Source: Lobosporangium transversale (taxonomy: Eukaryota; Mortierellomycota; Mortierellomycetes; Mortierellales; Mortierellaceae). From it: a stretch of DNA of 64,000 bases. Shown piece after piece: positions 25,137-37,291 of this stretch. Each line of letters starts with the position of its first letter. Positions within the stretch are counted from its first letter, which is position 1. The position numbers and the translations under genes were made by a program. A model generated the notes under the pieces. That model was not told the DNA's origin. It was given only the letters and a program-made list of their open reading frames with translations, and made no database searches. The DNA lies in NCBI RefSeq assembly GCF_002105155.1, contig NW_019028997.1:248001-312000 (forward strand). The letters run 5' to 3'.

Positions 25137-25871
25137 ATGTCGTCGTCCCTGGCTGCTTATAAGGGCCCGAAGCCCGTTGCAAAGCATAATGACATGGAGG
25201 AGGATGAAGACGATGTTTTGATCTCGGCTGATACCCTGCCAGGACATGGAAACGCTACTGGACACACTGCCGAGACCGAGGCTAATGCTGAGGATATGGA
25301 CATGGATAATGAAGTGGAAAAACCAAAGTTCAAAGCTTTAAGCGCCAACCAAATGACTGTATGTTTCTACTTTTTTTTTTTTGTACAATATCAAAAGCAA
25401 GTTCCATGGTATCTCTTATATTTAAAAATTTATTGTGTGGATCAAATAGAGCAAAAATTCAGCCCAACAACGCAAGATCCCTATTCCTCCACATCGTATG
25501 ACACCATTGAAAAACGAATGGATGAAAATATACTCTCCCTTGGTTGATCATCTCAAACTTCAAGTTCGTATGAATATCAAGTCCAAATCTGTTGAAATTA
25601 GGGTACTTTTTTTTTTTTTTTTTTTTTTTTCTTTCTTTCTTTCTTCTTCAGTAATGTCGAAGGGTAGTGAATTTATCTTGTTTATGTTTTTTTTTTTTAA
25701 AAAAAAAAAAAAAAAAGCACTAATTCAATCCACTTGGTATTATGATTACTTCCACTTCTTATATAAAACTATAGACATCAAAACATACAGTTGATACTGG
25801 AGCATTACAGAAAGGAGCCGATTTTATCAAAGCTTTTGCTCTGGGATTTGATATTGATGTAAGTCGACACA

Positions 25872-25902
<31 letters not shown>

Positions 25903-26271
25903 GGAATGCAGCAATAAACTAAACACTACTTATAAATACCTCTTTTCTTTCAGGATGCCACCGCATTGTTAAGATTGGATGATTTATATCTGGATTCGTT
26001 TGAGATCAAGGATGTCAAGACTTTGAATGGTGATCATTTGTCGCGTGCTATTGGTCGTATTGCAGGAAAGGATGGAAAGACCAAGTTTACAATTGAGAAC
26101 GCTAGCAAAACTCGTATTGTCCTTGCAGACACTCGTATCCATATCTTGGGATCTTTTCAAAATATTAAGACTGCTAGAGATGCTATTGTGGCACTTATCT
26201 TGGGTTCGCCACCCGGCAAGGTCTACTCAACACTGCGAACCAAGGCAGCTCGTATGAAGGAGCGTTTTTAA
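25137..26271 (+). CDS. PNO1: PNO1/DIM2, KH-domain pre-rRNA processing factor
   Basis: Pno1 (Dim2) binds the 3' region of 18S rRNA in pre-40S particles and recruits the Dim1 dimethylase and Nob1. Exons 25137-25358, 25450-25602, 25775-25858 and 25954-26271 give 258 residues. An acidic N-terminus is followed by [52 protein letters not shown], then the KH domain from about residue 160 with [20 protein letters not shown] and [15 protein letters not shown], ending [16 protein letters not shown]. Intron 2 contains both a T and a T/A tract (25609-25630 and 25689-25716). Intron 3 contains a GAAA repeat. Confidence 0.95.
25869..25902 (+). repeat. (GAAA)n microsatellite in PNO1 intron 3
   Basis: About eight GAAA units lie between the donor at 25859 and the acceptor at 25953. 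Confidence 0.9.
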
Positions 26272-26519
26272 AAAAAAGAAAGAAAAGAAATTAAATAGAA
26301 AAAAAAAAAAAATAATAATAATCGATGGTCATTATATTTTCGAAAGCTTTCTATCTCCCCTCTGCATTGTCTATACAGCATTTATTATTATTTTCAATAC
26401 ATAGTCCATCCCATTAAAAAACGAGACATTCCACATCTATTGTAAAAAGAAGAAATGTATTAGAACACAGAAATAAATAAATAAATAAATTAACCAAGAA
26501 AAAAAAGTACTATCAAGCC

Positions 26520-26606
26520 AATACTTACAATTTTTTTAAGACGAAGGCCTTTCTGGACCTAGTCATGTTTGTAGTAGATTGTGTCCTACTGTTGTTGCCG
26601 GCTTGT
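26520..26606 (+). repeat. Left terminal inverted repeat (uninterrupted)
   Basis: Outer 58 bases pair with 27765-27822; the following segment pairs with 27522-27546 on the opposite strand. Confidence 0.8.
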
Positions 26607-26766
26607 CTCTCCCCCTCCTCCTGGACCCAGCAAAGGTCCTTTCGGTGGTCTTGATCCCTCTACTCCTCCTCCTCCTTCATCTGAAAATTTCCTTTTTGTG
26701 GGTCTGCTACTACCACCACCACTGCCACCACCACCAAGCCTTCGCCATGACAATCAACAAGAAATG

Positions 26767-26801
<35 letters not shown>

Positions 26802-26989
26802 AGACTTCCTTACGTCCCCCCTCGGTATGTGTATCTGTCTGAACACGTCCTAACTGACATCCTCTCGACAATCCTTCCAAGGCTGCAGTGTTTGAATGTG
26901 TACAGGGAACAAAAGAGGTCTAGATACAGGCTCTCTTTGTGACATTGAAGGAGATCGCATGTTTCATGGCTATCAAGACAAGGTACCCC

Positions 26990-27315
26990 TACAGGCACAA
27001 GACAAAGGTATAACTCGGTTCAAACTCAAAGGAACGATTTTGCCAATGGCCTTGTTCTGAATCCACTTGCCTATGACACAGTCCAGACGAAGAGACAGCA
27101 GCAGTCTGACGTAGATGAAGAAGATCTCAGCCAGGGATTGAAACTTTCACAAGGGTTCCTTAACACGGCGTGTTTTAAAGGCAGCCGGTGAAGACCTGAC
27201 AGATGAAGACTACGCAAACATAAACTGGAAGAGGAGCCCCAAACTTCTTGAAAACGTTGGACTCATATTCCATGAGCTAGGGCGATGCTCATCTGCAAAT
27301 ACCACAACTACCGTC
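26990..27315 (+). pseudogene. Coding-like relic inside the TIR element, family unknown
   Basis: Between 26920 and 27316 successive frames read as plausible protein over 30-50 codons and then break. One frame gives FHGYQDKVPLQAQ, another YNSVQTQRNDFANG continuing to QSDVDEEDLSQGLK, and a third AGEDLTDEDYANINWKRS up to a stop near 27316. This looks like one old reading frame with at least two frameshifts. I do not recognise a family. Confidence 0.35.
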
Positions 27316-27521
27316 TAATGCGATCCTGGTATTGTTAATGCCCTCACGTTTTCTTCGCTAGACCGTCACACCCCTGACCTGCGTCAAACGGTGAAGGTGA
27401 GAAGTAGGCTCGTCAACAGCCTGTGTGCCTTATATGCGTTGCACCAATACTCACTGACAGGTTGAGTCCAAATTCGAGATACCAAAATAGCCTTCGCTGA
27501 ATCCATGGGGAGGAAAGACAC

Positions 27522-27822
27522 CAAGCCGGCAACAACAATAGGATATGATCAGTTGCATATTTCACAGTACACGTGCTACATGAAAATTTATAATACAGAC
27601 ATACTAACAGCTCTATGTCCCATGGTGTGGTGCCCGAGACAAACTTGCAGTTTTATTTTGATACAAATTTGGATAAATGCCCCATGGATGTGATGTGTGA
27701 ACCCACATCCTATTCTCACTTCTGCTCCCTGGTTACTATTTGTCTGTCTAAAATTTTTCATGAGCTACTACAAACATGACTAGGTCGGGAAAGGCCTTCG
27801 TCTTGAAAAAGTTGTAAGTATT
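27522..27822 (-). repeat. Right terminal inverted repeat, split by an unpaired segment 27547-27764
   Basis: Inner part 27522-27546 and outer part 27765-27822 match consecutive pieces of the left arm. The 27547-27764 stretch has no counterpart in the left arm. Confidence 0.75.
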
Positions 27823-27834
27823 AGCTCGACAGTG

Positions 27835-30250
27835 CTTTCTTGACTAATCTCTTTATTTCTATGCTTGGTCTAGATGGTGTTTTTTTATGAGGAGGACTAT
27901 TTAGACAACATATAGACCCCACATATCTTAATCATAATAAATTGGCTTGGTGGCATTGTTGTAAAAAATAAGGGATAGAAAGATAGACACAATCAGGAAA
28001 AGGCAGGACAAAGAGTGTCAACAAGATTGACAAGAGAAAATAGAGTCAAATAACCTTGACTACAAACAGCGCCATAGAATGTCAAAAGAAAAGATGGGAG
28101 CTTTATAGGTGAGCTCACAAACTGAGTTACCGGAAGACAAATGCTTGTTGTGAAAAGGGGAAAAAGATAAATGGCAAGATGAACTGCAGGTGAAGAATAA
28201 GACATGTGGGGAAAACTGAAGACTTTATTAAGAAGGAAGTTTCTTTGGCTTTTATACTCGGTAGCTTCTAGGTAAGGCGGACCCGCCTATGACTACAAAG
28301 GGCTTTTGCGCAAAGATTCCTTAAGCTGGCTCGACAGATTAGTGGATACAAAATAAACTGAAATTAATTTTAATGACCAGCCACACCACTTGCAAACAAG
28401 CGAGTCAATTGGCTGCCAATACATTTAAGAGTATTCAAAAAATATAAGGGATCGCGACCAAATGGAACGGGCTATACTATTCTAAAAAAAAAAAAAAAAA
28501 AAAAGAAAAGTTTGTAAGTAATGTCGTAGGCATATCACGAGTTCGAAACTGTTGCTACAGTAGAAAAATCCCTGATCAAATAAAAACTCGCACACTCTCT
28601 TCTCCATCAATGTCAAGACTATTCAGAACCACACCTCGGTCCTACCGAGAAGGTATGTCTCTGTTCACTTACTTTCTCTTGAAGTGGCAGTAAACACAAT
28701 CAGCAATGCTCCTCCTGATGTGTCAATGGCTTGTAGACCATCTAATGTTTTCATTTGTTAGTTCTGTTGAGACAAAGAAGCCTAGCATGAAGATACTATA
28801 TTGATTTAAAATAAAATAAAATATATATATAAAGGATATCCTTCCAAAATAGGCGGATTTACCAATTGACAATTGATAAACTTGGTGAGCCTCTTCAAGT
28901 GGCATCCATGAGTCTCTCTAATCATAACCACTGATTTAGAAATGGGTTCCTTCAACAGCACTCGCAAGTCTAACAACTGATTGAAAAGTAAATGTCTGTG
29001 CGCCTTCAAAATAAGGTTTCATAGTACGTAGGGTGTTCAGATGAGCTTGACACCATAAAGATTAGAGGTATAGACAAAGATAAAGTAGTTCAAAGATGAT
29101 TCTTTTACAAAAAACCCTATCCCCATTTCTGCTGATTGTGAACGAATATAACATCGCTTCAATAGAGTATGTTTTCCCGTGTTCCACCGCAAAAGCGAGC
29201 TCTAGTGATGGATTGGTGATCTATCCAAGCTTAAGAGATGAAATGCTTTGAGGGTTTTTTTTATATCGATTTACTAACTAGGACCAACGAGACCGTGAGG
29301 AATCATTGAAAACAAACTCTATAAATGCCTTGATGTACTACTAGGGACACAAATAAAGCGGCTTCTCATAACCGATCTTGGCTGCCTGTAAAACACCCTA
29401 TTCATAAGCCGTGTCAGGAAATGCTTGAAGTCTTTCCCTGTGTAGCAAACAAAAAATAAAGCATCGTATCACGTGGTAAGTTCCACACTTTGAAATTTTC
29501 TCTTATGACTGGCACGAGTGTCAAATTTAAAGGTCCCTTCTTTTTTCCAAAATCAATTCCTCGAAATGGTCTCTTGAGAGTGAAAAAAAAAAAAAAAAAA
29601 AAATGTATCCATACTATATAATGTGACGGAGGGGAGAGGAAGGAGATGGAAGGCATCCATCCATGGATTTACAACATCCATCGATCACAATTATCAAACA
29701 GGATGAATTCAAGGGTCCTTTTTATAGATTGGTGATTTTCTCGACAAACATACTGGGGGCAGGAAACTATTGTTTGAGCATCATCCTTCAACGCCAGTCA
29801 ACTTTTTAACTTCATCTGTAGGACTATTTATATCAAAAAGACAAAAAAAAAAATATTAATGAATGCAGATTGATTTAAGTCGAACCCAACATCAGCATGC
29901 ATCAATAGGCTTTTTGAGATGTCAATCCTGAGCAACAAACGAAGCAATAAGAATGGAAAAGGGCTCTATTTTCTGAATGGTCAGGATGAACATTGAGAAA
30001 CGACTTGGACGCGTGAACAAAGCTGAAACAATGAAAAGAAGCTGGAGAGGCGTTGTTTAGTAGGACAGTAGGACATGCAAAAAAAAAAAAAAAAAAAAAA
30101 AGCTGTTATTGGATGGAGGAACATCATAGGACTTTGGAGATTTCTTTTCTTATCTTTGCCTCTCCTTCTTCTCCTCTCGGAATCAGGTTTTTGATGGAGA
30201 AAGAGTCGATCGACTTACCTTAAGCGATTTGTTATACTTTGTTTATTTAG
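27835..30250. other. Gene-poor region upstream of RPL37
   Basis: About 2.4 kb with no defensible gene. It should contain the RPL37 promoter and probably its ATG exon. Around 28200-28330 the minus strand has TATAAAAGCC (28248-28258) followed by AATAAAG (about 28222-28228) and GC-rich text, an arrangement like the R region of a retrotransposon LTR. A tracts occur at 28483-28504, 29582-29603 and 30078-30101. Confidence 0.4.
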
Positions 30251-30819
30251 ACTAAGGGAACCTCTTCGTTTGGTAAACGCCACACCAAGTCGCACACTTT
30301 GTGCCGTCGGTATGTCTTTTTTTTTTTTTTTTTAATAACTTGTATTGAAGAGAGATCGTCCACTAGAAGCTAATTTTCAATTGTGGTTGTGTCATTGACT
30401 ATTTCCATTTGATAGTTGCGGACGCCGCTCTTTCCACAACCAGAAGAAGACCTGTGCTCAGTGCGGCTACCCTGCTGCCAAGCTCCGCTCCTGTAAGCCT
30501 TTTTATATTGCAAAAAAAAAAAAAAAAAGTCCATTTTTATGGATGCCAGGCACAAAAAAATACATAATAGATCAGGAGACTACACAGGGGAAAAAGACTT
30601 CTTTCTTTTTCTCAGGATTTTTCTGGCTTTGACAATTATATGTGATTCGGAAACTATGACTCTTCAGGATAAGGAACATTTCGTTCAAAACAACTACGCG
30701 GATCTTCGAGTGCCAAATGAAGAAGAATTGAAAGGAGGTTTTTTTTTTTCTTTAGCATCCAGGAGATTTTGCGCTTGCTCGAGTCTCACCAACGCCCTAT
30801 CAACTTGAAGGACGATATA

Positions 30820-30852
<33 letters not shown>

Positions 30853-31106
30853 TTAGGAGCAATTACGTTCCTATATCTGATTTATTTGATTGAGAAATGT
30901 CTGACTTTTTTTTTTTTTTTTTTTTTTTTCCTATTTTCTAAATTGACACTAATATAGACAACTGGAGTGTTAAGGGCAAGCGCAGAAAGACTACTGGAAC
31001 TGGTCGTATGCGCTACTTGGCCGATGTCAGCCGCCGCTTCAAGAATGGTTTCCGCGAGGGTACCCAGGCTAAGAAGCAGGTCAAGGCTGCTGCTGCCACT
31101 GCTTAA
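30251..31106 (+). CDS. RPL37: 60S ribosomal protein eL37 (first codon exon not located)
   Basis: Exons 30251-30309, 30416-30492 and 30958-31106 encode 94 residues starting [15 protein letters not shown], which is residue 2 onward of eL37. In many fungi the ATG stands alone in an upstream exon, and the ATTTAG acceptor at 30250 implies that here too. I could not choose the ATG; one weak candidate with a GT is at 29977. The zinc-binding pairs CRRC and CAQC are present, and the end reads [20 protein letters not shown] followed by an Ala-rich tail. Intron 3 (30493-30957) holds two T tracts. Confidence 0.93.
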
Positions 31107-31397
31107 ACATGAAGAAGAAAGAAACAAAGAAAATAAAAAGGTGGAAAAAAAAAAAATAGCACAACTCAACTTTCGCATCAATGATTTCGACTGGGTAAAC
31201 TTTTATACACATATTTATATTCTCTTGTCAAAAAGAAGCTAAACAGATTCTTGCGCAACTGGCGAGTGTTACAGCCTTTTAATTCATATGATTATTTATT
31301 TATTTATTATCTTTATAAACAATGTAATGAAAGAAGATGTTTGGGAATTGGAGAGGAAAAAAGCACTGATTAGATTGAATACGCATTTCTCCATTTT

Positions 31398-33145
31398 TTA
31401 ATTTTTGGCTTGGGCCAACAGGGATTCGATCAGATCAGCTAGAGGGGCCAACTCCTTTGGATCAATGAGGTTGAATTCCTTGACAAAAAGGATAAAATGT
31501 TTGAAGCTGGTGTTCAAATGGGCCTCTTCGCCCAGGGAAACAATGGCAGCGAAATGAGTTGCATAGATGTGGGCATAGACACGGAATAACCGACGAAAAA
31601 TATCTTTGACAACAGTCTTGAAATCCGTTGGGAACTCGTTTCCTAAATAGGGACCAAAAAAAAAAAAAAAAAAAAAAAAGACATTGAATTGATGTTGATG
31701 TTATTTACATAAGATTAGTGGAATTACATAATGGGAAATATGTGTTGATGTGGAATATGAATGTGAATGTGTGGGGGAAAAAAGAGAGGATTGCTTACCA
31801 AGTTTGCTCGGAAAGATGGCCTCATTGTCAAGTTGGGACTGAACCCAACTCATAAGGTGATCAACGTAAACTGGAGCACTCACACGCGCTGGTTTCTTGA
31901 AATGGACGTCATCTTTCCAATGATATTCATACTTGGATCCAGCAGACATGACTGGACAATCCAGTGGTGTACAAAACTCTGTTATGGTGCCATAGAGCAT
32001 ATTGATTTGGTTGAAAAAATCAACGGCTAAAAAAAAAATAATAATAATAATTTTAGGAAGGTTAGGGGTATGCTCATATTCATGTTCATATCCAGGGGGG
32101 AAAGGTCAGGAGGATAAGAATAGGTGAGAGGGGACGAACGTGAGAGAGGAGGCGGGAAGGCAAGGGAAAAGTAAGGTATTGAAGAATTGCACCGTAGACC
32201 AGAGGAATGTTGCAAGATGTATTAATAAATACATTAATACATTTACAACCTTGTGAGCTGTGATGTGTGGGGGGGATGTCTGTATATCCATTGAATGGTA
32301 CAAATGGTACATACACATTTGTCCACATGCTGTTCTATCCATGCGACAACAAAACATCATCATGCATTTACTCCTTCGCCTCTGTTTTTTTTTTTTTTTT
32401 TTTTTTTTTGTAGCTTAATTTGTTTCTTTGGAGTGGGAAAGAAGAAGATATAAAAAAATGAATAATAATAAACTCACTGTTGACTGCAAGCCATTCATTC
32501 AAATCTTCGCCCTCGGGTAAATGGACTGCCAGACGTAGATTTCCAGAACCAAGGGTCTGTTCTGCATATTCCTTTTGAAGATATTGTTTTTGTAAGGTCG
32601 AGGCATGAAGAGGTTTCTTGGATGTCTTTGGTTTATTGCTGGATCTAATTATGAGTTATATGTGCATTATATGAACGACGAGGGGTTATCATATGAATAG
32701 AATCAAAGAACAGACATATAATGCATCCGATCGACAAAAAATGTAAATTAAATCGCTCCTAAATATAACATGTATAACAAGTATAACATGCCGATGCTAA
32801 TGCCAATGCCAATGCCAATACCAATGTCCTGTTATGTCATGCGAGCCGCTCTCTTGTAGCGCCGTTTTTTTTTTTTTTTTTTTTTTTTCATTTCCTTTAT
32901 CCTCAAAAAAAAAATTGTTGGTTGCACAAAGAGCAATGGGTAGGTGCAAAGCCGAACGGTGAGCGCTGATCAAAGGGAGACATAACGTCCTTACTCCTAC
33001 TCCTGTTCCTGTTCCTGTTCCTATTCCTGTTCAGCTGATCAACTATTTATGTAAAACCCCTCATTTCCTTGTCACCTGTTCTTGTCTCAAGTTCCCTGTC
33101 TAATTGACTGTACACTTTATCTCCCCCAAAAGAATGAAAACTCAT
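31398..33145 (-). CDS. MOB1: MOB1 kinase activator
   Basis: Mob1 binds and activates NDR/LATS-type kinases (Dbf2, Sid2) in mitotic exit and septation. Exons 33145-33114, 32644-32478, 32026-31799 and 31642-31398 give about 223 residues. Core motifs are [36 protein letters not shown], the zinc ligands CTPLDC and HIYATH, and [14 protein letters not shown]. The first exon, only 11 residues starting [10 protein letters not shown], is inferred from phase and a GTACAG donor. Its Met-Ser-Phe start is like other Mob1 proteins, but this exon is the weak part of the model. Intron 1 (32645-33113) holds a T tract at 32864-32888 and TTCCTG repeats at 33001-33035. Confidence 0.9.
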
Positions 33146-34488
33146 AGTGCCATCATTATGTTATTGCTATCATCCATGGTCGCCGTCATCTTCAATCATT
33201 GTCCATTATCCATGAATTGAAATCGGGTAAAGTAGAATAGAATAGAATAGAATAGAATAGGGCAAAATAAAATAAACTGAAGTAACTAGTAAAATTAAAA
33301 ATAAAATAAAACGGTTGTCCCGCTATGTTCTGTCATGTTCCTACTTGCATACTTGGAATAATAAAAAAAAAAGAGGAAGCTGCAGGCTGATAAAAAAGTA
33401 AAAATAAAAATAAAAATAACCTACAAGCCTAGGAAACTCATGTCTGTTGTCGCTGTGCTATGTCGTTTTTTCTTTATGGTCGTGTCAAAGATAGATTGAT
33501 ATTATAATAAGTTCTGATGACGGCTATATTATATTATAGTGTGGTATCGTTTAATATCATCCAGTATGGTGTTGTATCGTCCTGAACTCTTGTTTTTCTG
33601 TGTCTGTTGTCTGTTGCCTCGTGTGTACGTTTAAAAGTGAATCAAAGTATGAAAGAAAAAAAAAAAAAAAAAAAAAAAAAGGAAATGGGAAAGGAAAGGA
33701 AAAGGTGAATGAATTCGTTGCTCCTTGCTTTACATCCCCTTTATTCCTCTCTCTCTCTGCATCGATGCTTTCTACAACTGCTGCCCTGCCCTGTGTTACG
33801 ACTTCCCCCTTTTTGGGATCATGTGGGTACGAGGGTTTTGAAGGGTGCCTGAACTGGCTTAAGGGGTAAATGACATAGTGCCACGGCACACGGCATGTTT
33901 GATCCATGTGTCGGAAAGCTCACACACAACACAACACAACACATTTATACACATGTTCATGAATGAATATCGATATATATAATATATATATAAATAACAT
34001 ATACCATATCATATCACACGTATACATGTTATTATAAATAATATGACTTGTTAGTCAGTTAGAATAAGCAATTTATTCAATCGCGATTGCCTCATTTGGA
34101 TGACAACTTGTGTCTCACCAAATTGTGTTCCTAGTGTTCTAGTGTCAGTTCTCATTCAATTCTCATTCAATTGAATACAATAAAAGACAAGCCATGATAA
34201 ATATATTTAGACAGATCAAAGCCATTCATCGTTTTTCTTTTTCTTTCTTTCTTCTTGTCCTTTTTTTTTTTTTTTTTTTTTTCTTCTTCTTCTTCTTCTT
34301 TGATTATTCATTCATTCCATTTCCCAAATGCCAAATTCAAGTAGGACATTCCATTCGTTTTAAAGACCCTTCAATTTTCTTTTTATATTTTTTTACACAA
34401 GCCAAACAAAGTTGAAGGCACACAAAGCTTTTTCGATCTCCTTCTTTTATCTTTTTCATTTGTAGTTTGTAGACCACTTTCCTCCCCC

Positions 34489-34519
<31 letters not shown>

Positions 34520-34534
34520 CTTCTATCTTCTCAA
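33146..34534. promoter_or_regulatory. Divergent region between MOB1 and the Zn2Cys6 gene
   Basis: 1.4 kb with no supported gene. It contains AATAG repeats (33232-33259), an A tract at 33655-33680, AT-rich TATATA text at 33970-34010 and T tracts at 34260-34282 and 34491-34515 close to the downstream ATG. Confidence 0.5.
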
Positions 34535-35865
34535 ATGGCTAGTATGAGCATGCCTCCACCAATGTCCTCTATCAAGCCAGAGCCTCAGGTCAAGCAAGAG
34601 TCCATTAGTCAACTATCCAGTATCTCACACTCTTCCTCCTACCAGTCGCCTTCATTCTATCATTCTTCAAGTCATCACCAGTATGGACAACAGCCACAGC
34701 AGCAACAGCACTCATACTCAAGTCTGTCCCAGCATCAATATCCAATTTCCTCGTCCTCATCCTCGGCTGGTTCCGTGGCCTCGTTCTCCAACATGTCTCC
34801 GACTAGCAACTATGGTCTTCCCAGGCACATCACAAACTTAAACATGTCATACAGTGGCTCTGCTGTTTCACCTGCCTCCAATTCATTCGGGGGTATCCAT
34901 ACTGGTGCTAGTAGTGCCCCTGGAAGCGGTGCAGCCACACCTGCAATGTCCAATGCCCATTTAACTACCAACGGTCTGACTAGCACGCCTTCTTCGCCCA
35001 ATTTGAGTAATCTGCAATATCACCCTAGCAATACCAACAACAGCGGTGGGAACAGCAATCCGTATATGCACTCAACATACCCACAATCACCCTATCAAAC
35101 CCCCCAGCAGCAACAACAGCCACACTCGTACCAGCATCAGTCTAGCCATGCTAACGATCTGAATTCAAGTGGTTACTACGGCTCTTCTTCGCCGACCTAC
35201 GGTTCCCATCCACAACAACAACAGTCAGGACAGGGTCAACAACCTCACCACAACAGTGGTAGTAGTGGAAGCAGTAACGGTAGCAATAGTACGAGTGGAT
35301 CTCATATCCAGTTTAATCCCTCCACAGCTCCTTCGCCGATGCGTCAACATCAACAACAGCAGTACACACCTTTGGTTCCTCCGTTGTCAGAGACTCAGTA
35401 TGCTCAATACCATCAGCTTCTTGGTTCATCAGCTTTTAGCTCTGCTCAATCAACGCCCTATCACTCGAATCATTCTACGCCTTATAGCTCCATGCCCGGG
35501 TCACCGACACGCGACTACCAACCATTAAATGATACACAGGTGGTACCGAAGCCTAAGCGTCGTCAAGTCAAGAATGCATGTGGTAGGTAGAACCGATCTG
35601 TTTCTTCCCCCCTCCCCCTTCATTTTCTTCTTGCAATGTGGTTCTTTTCTGCCGTGTGCGTAAACACACGCACTGTTCTCTTGCCACGCTACGGATCGTA
35701 TTGAAATGGCAGGCTGTTTTTGGTCATTAATGGAAAGGGACGAGATTTTTTTTTTTTTTTTTTTTCTTCCTGCTTGTTTGTTTGTTTGTTTATGGGCTTA
35801 TTCTATGTGCATACATGTATATGAGTACATGTACATGTACATTTTTCTCCTCATTCTTTGTCGAC

Positions 35866-35897
<32 letters not shown>

Positions 35898-37291
35898 CAA
35901 AACAGAGGCGATGAGAGAGCAACAACGTGGGTATGGGATATGACGCTGGTTTGTTTGGTATTCAGGAAAAAAAATCCCTTGAGCTGGGAAACCAATTTTT
36001 TTGTATTCTATCTCAATTGAGTCCTGAGAAGATTAAAACAAAAAAAAATTTTGTGTCTAAATTTATCAAAGAACGAAAAGAGAGAGAGAAGAGAGAGGAA
36101 AGAGAGGGACAGAAAAAGCTAAAGATCACCTCATTGCGACTCAGTTGTGGCAGAATATATTTTTTGTTTTATTTATCTGATGCAACATTGCAATTGAAAC
36201 GCAGACACACTTTATTTTATCTTTTAAATGCCATGATTTGTGTGAATGGGAAGTGGAAGAACCCGGACAACACTACACTCTGTGTTAGAACAGTACAACT
36301 TGAGACTACAAGGACATTCCCCCCCAATTGATCCAGTTTCTGATAAGGGCAACTTCGGGGGAAAGTGTGTGAGAAGAAAAAAAAAAAAAGAGAACTAACA
36401 TGAATCACATGTTAGTATTCTCACTTAAAGATGGGGAGGGGAAGAGATCAAAAGCAAAAAGTCATTAAACTGCAAAATTGAAAGGAGCATTACTCTCTAT
36501 GGCATTGACACCAGTAGAGGCAAAGGGAAAAAGAACAATGAGCAAAAAAAGATTAAAAGAGCAAAAAGGCGTGTATGGTAACCCGACATGCGTGTGTGAA
36601 TCTGATAGTTTCATCAGTGCACATCCCATCACTCGAGCTCAAATTTCCAACGGGCATTTTTTTTATTTTCCCAACATTAAATGGGATGTCCCATCTCGTC
36701 ATTCAAAGACTCTTGTGCTAATCGACTGGTCTTTTTTTTTTTTTTTTTTTATTTATTTTAAAAATATGAAAAATAGTCAATTGCCAAAAGGCCTGCAAAA
36801 AGTGCGACGAAGGACGGCCCTGTGCTCGATGCATCAAGTACGGTCTCACAGAGACTTGCGTAGATTCGACTCGCAAAGTCCGCAAAAAGGGTATCAAACG
36901 TGGTCCTTATAAGCGCAGACCTCCACCCACACAGATTGGATCGGCAACGGCCTCAACCACACCAACAACGCCCACTATGAGGAACGCAATGCCTTCGGGA
37001 ATCCCAGGATATATGTCTGAGCCTGTGACAGCGCTCAACAGTCCCACACAATCACACATGTTGCCAATTACAAGTACAGCAGGATCCACTACCATGGGTC
37101 ACACCATCTCTGCACCTCTTGACTTTGGTTATGACAACAGTGGAGGACCAGGTGGGTATTCGTTCCATTCTCCTCAACGGATGGAAACCACTAGCTACGC
37201 ACCATCATCGTACGCAACCAATTACTCTGGGTCTAACCTTTATGAATCACCTTATGGGATCAACAGCAATGCTGCAAACAATCTGTCGTGA
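34535..37291 (+). CDS. Zn2Cys6 (Gal4-type) transcription factor with C-terminal zinc cluster
   Basis: A fungal binuclear zinc-cluster DNA-binding protein; target genes unknown. Exons 34535-35582 and 36777-37291 give 520 residues. The N-terminal 340 residues are low-complexity, rich in Ser, Gln, Tyr, Pro and Asn, and typical of an activation region. The zinc cluster (about residues 347-376) reads NACVNCQKACKKCDEG then RPCARCIKYGLTETC, with spacing C-x2-C-x6-C-x5-C-x2-C-x8-C plus one additional Cys. It is followed by a basic RKVRKKGIKRGPYKR. The 1194-base intron is the longest in the window and splits the cluster after its first Cys. A readthrough form would end at the TAG codon right at the donor. 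Most fungal members carry the cluster near the N-terminus. Confidence 0.88.

Larger units (their letters stand above)
26508..27834. mobile_element. Putative TIR element, about 1.3 kb, with an interrupted right arm
   Basis: A sequence of 58 bases at 26520-26577 (AATACTTACAA... to ...TTTGTAGTAG) recurs in reverse complement at 27765-27822 with few mismatches, and weaker matching continues about 12 bases outward on both sides. On the left the arm runs on without a gap into CCTACTGTTGTTGCCGGCTTG (26584-26606). Its partner on the right is at 27522-27546, so the right arm is split by about 215 bases. No clear target duplication is visible. The interior has short coding-like stretches in shifting frames but no recognisable transposase. 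Read as a non-autonomous or decayed DNA element; the superfamily is unknown. Confidence 0.7.

Noticed and set aside
26581..26853. Pro-rich 90-codon frame with long Lys run
   Set aside because: It is translated CT/CCA simple sequence followed by an A tract and lies in the TIR arm; no family support.
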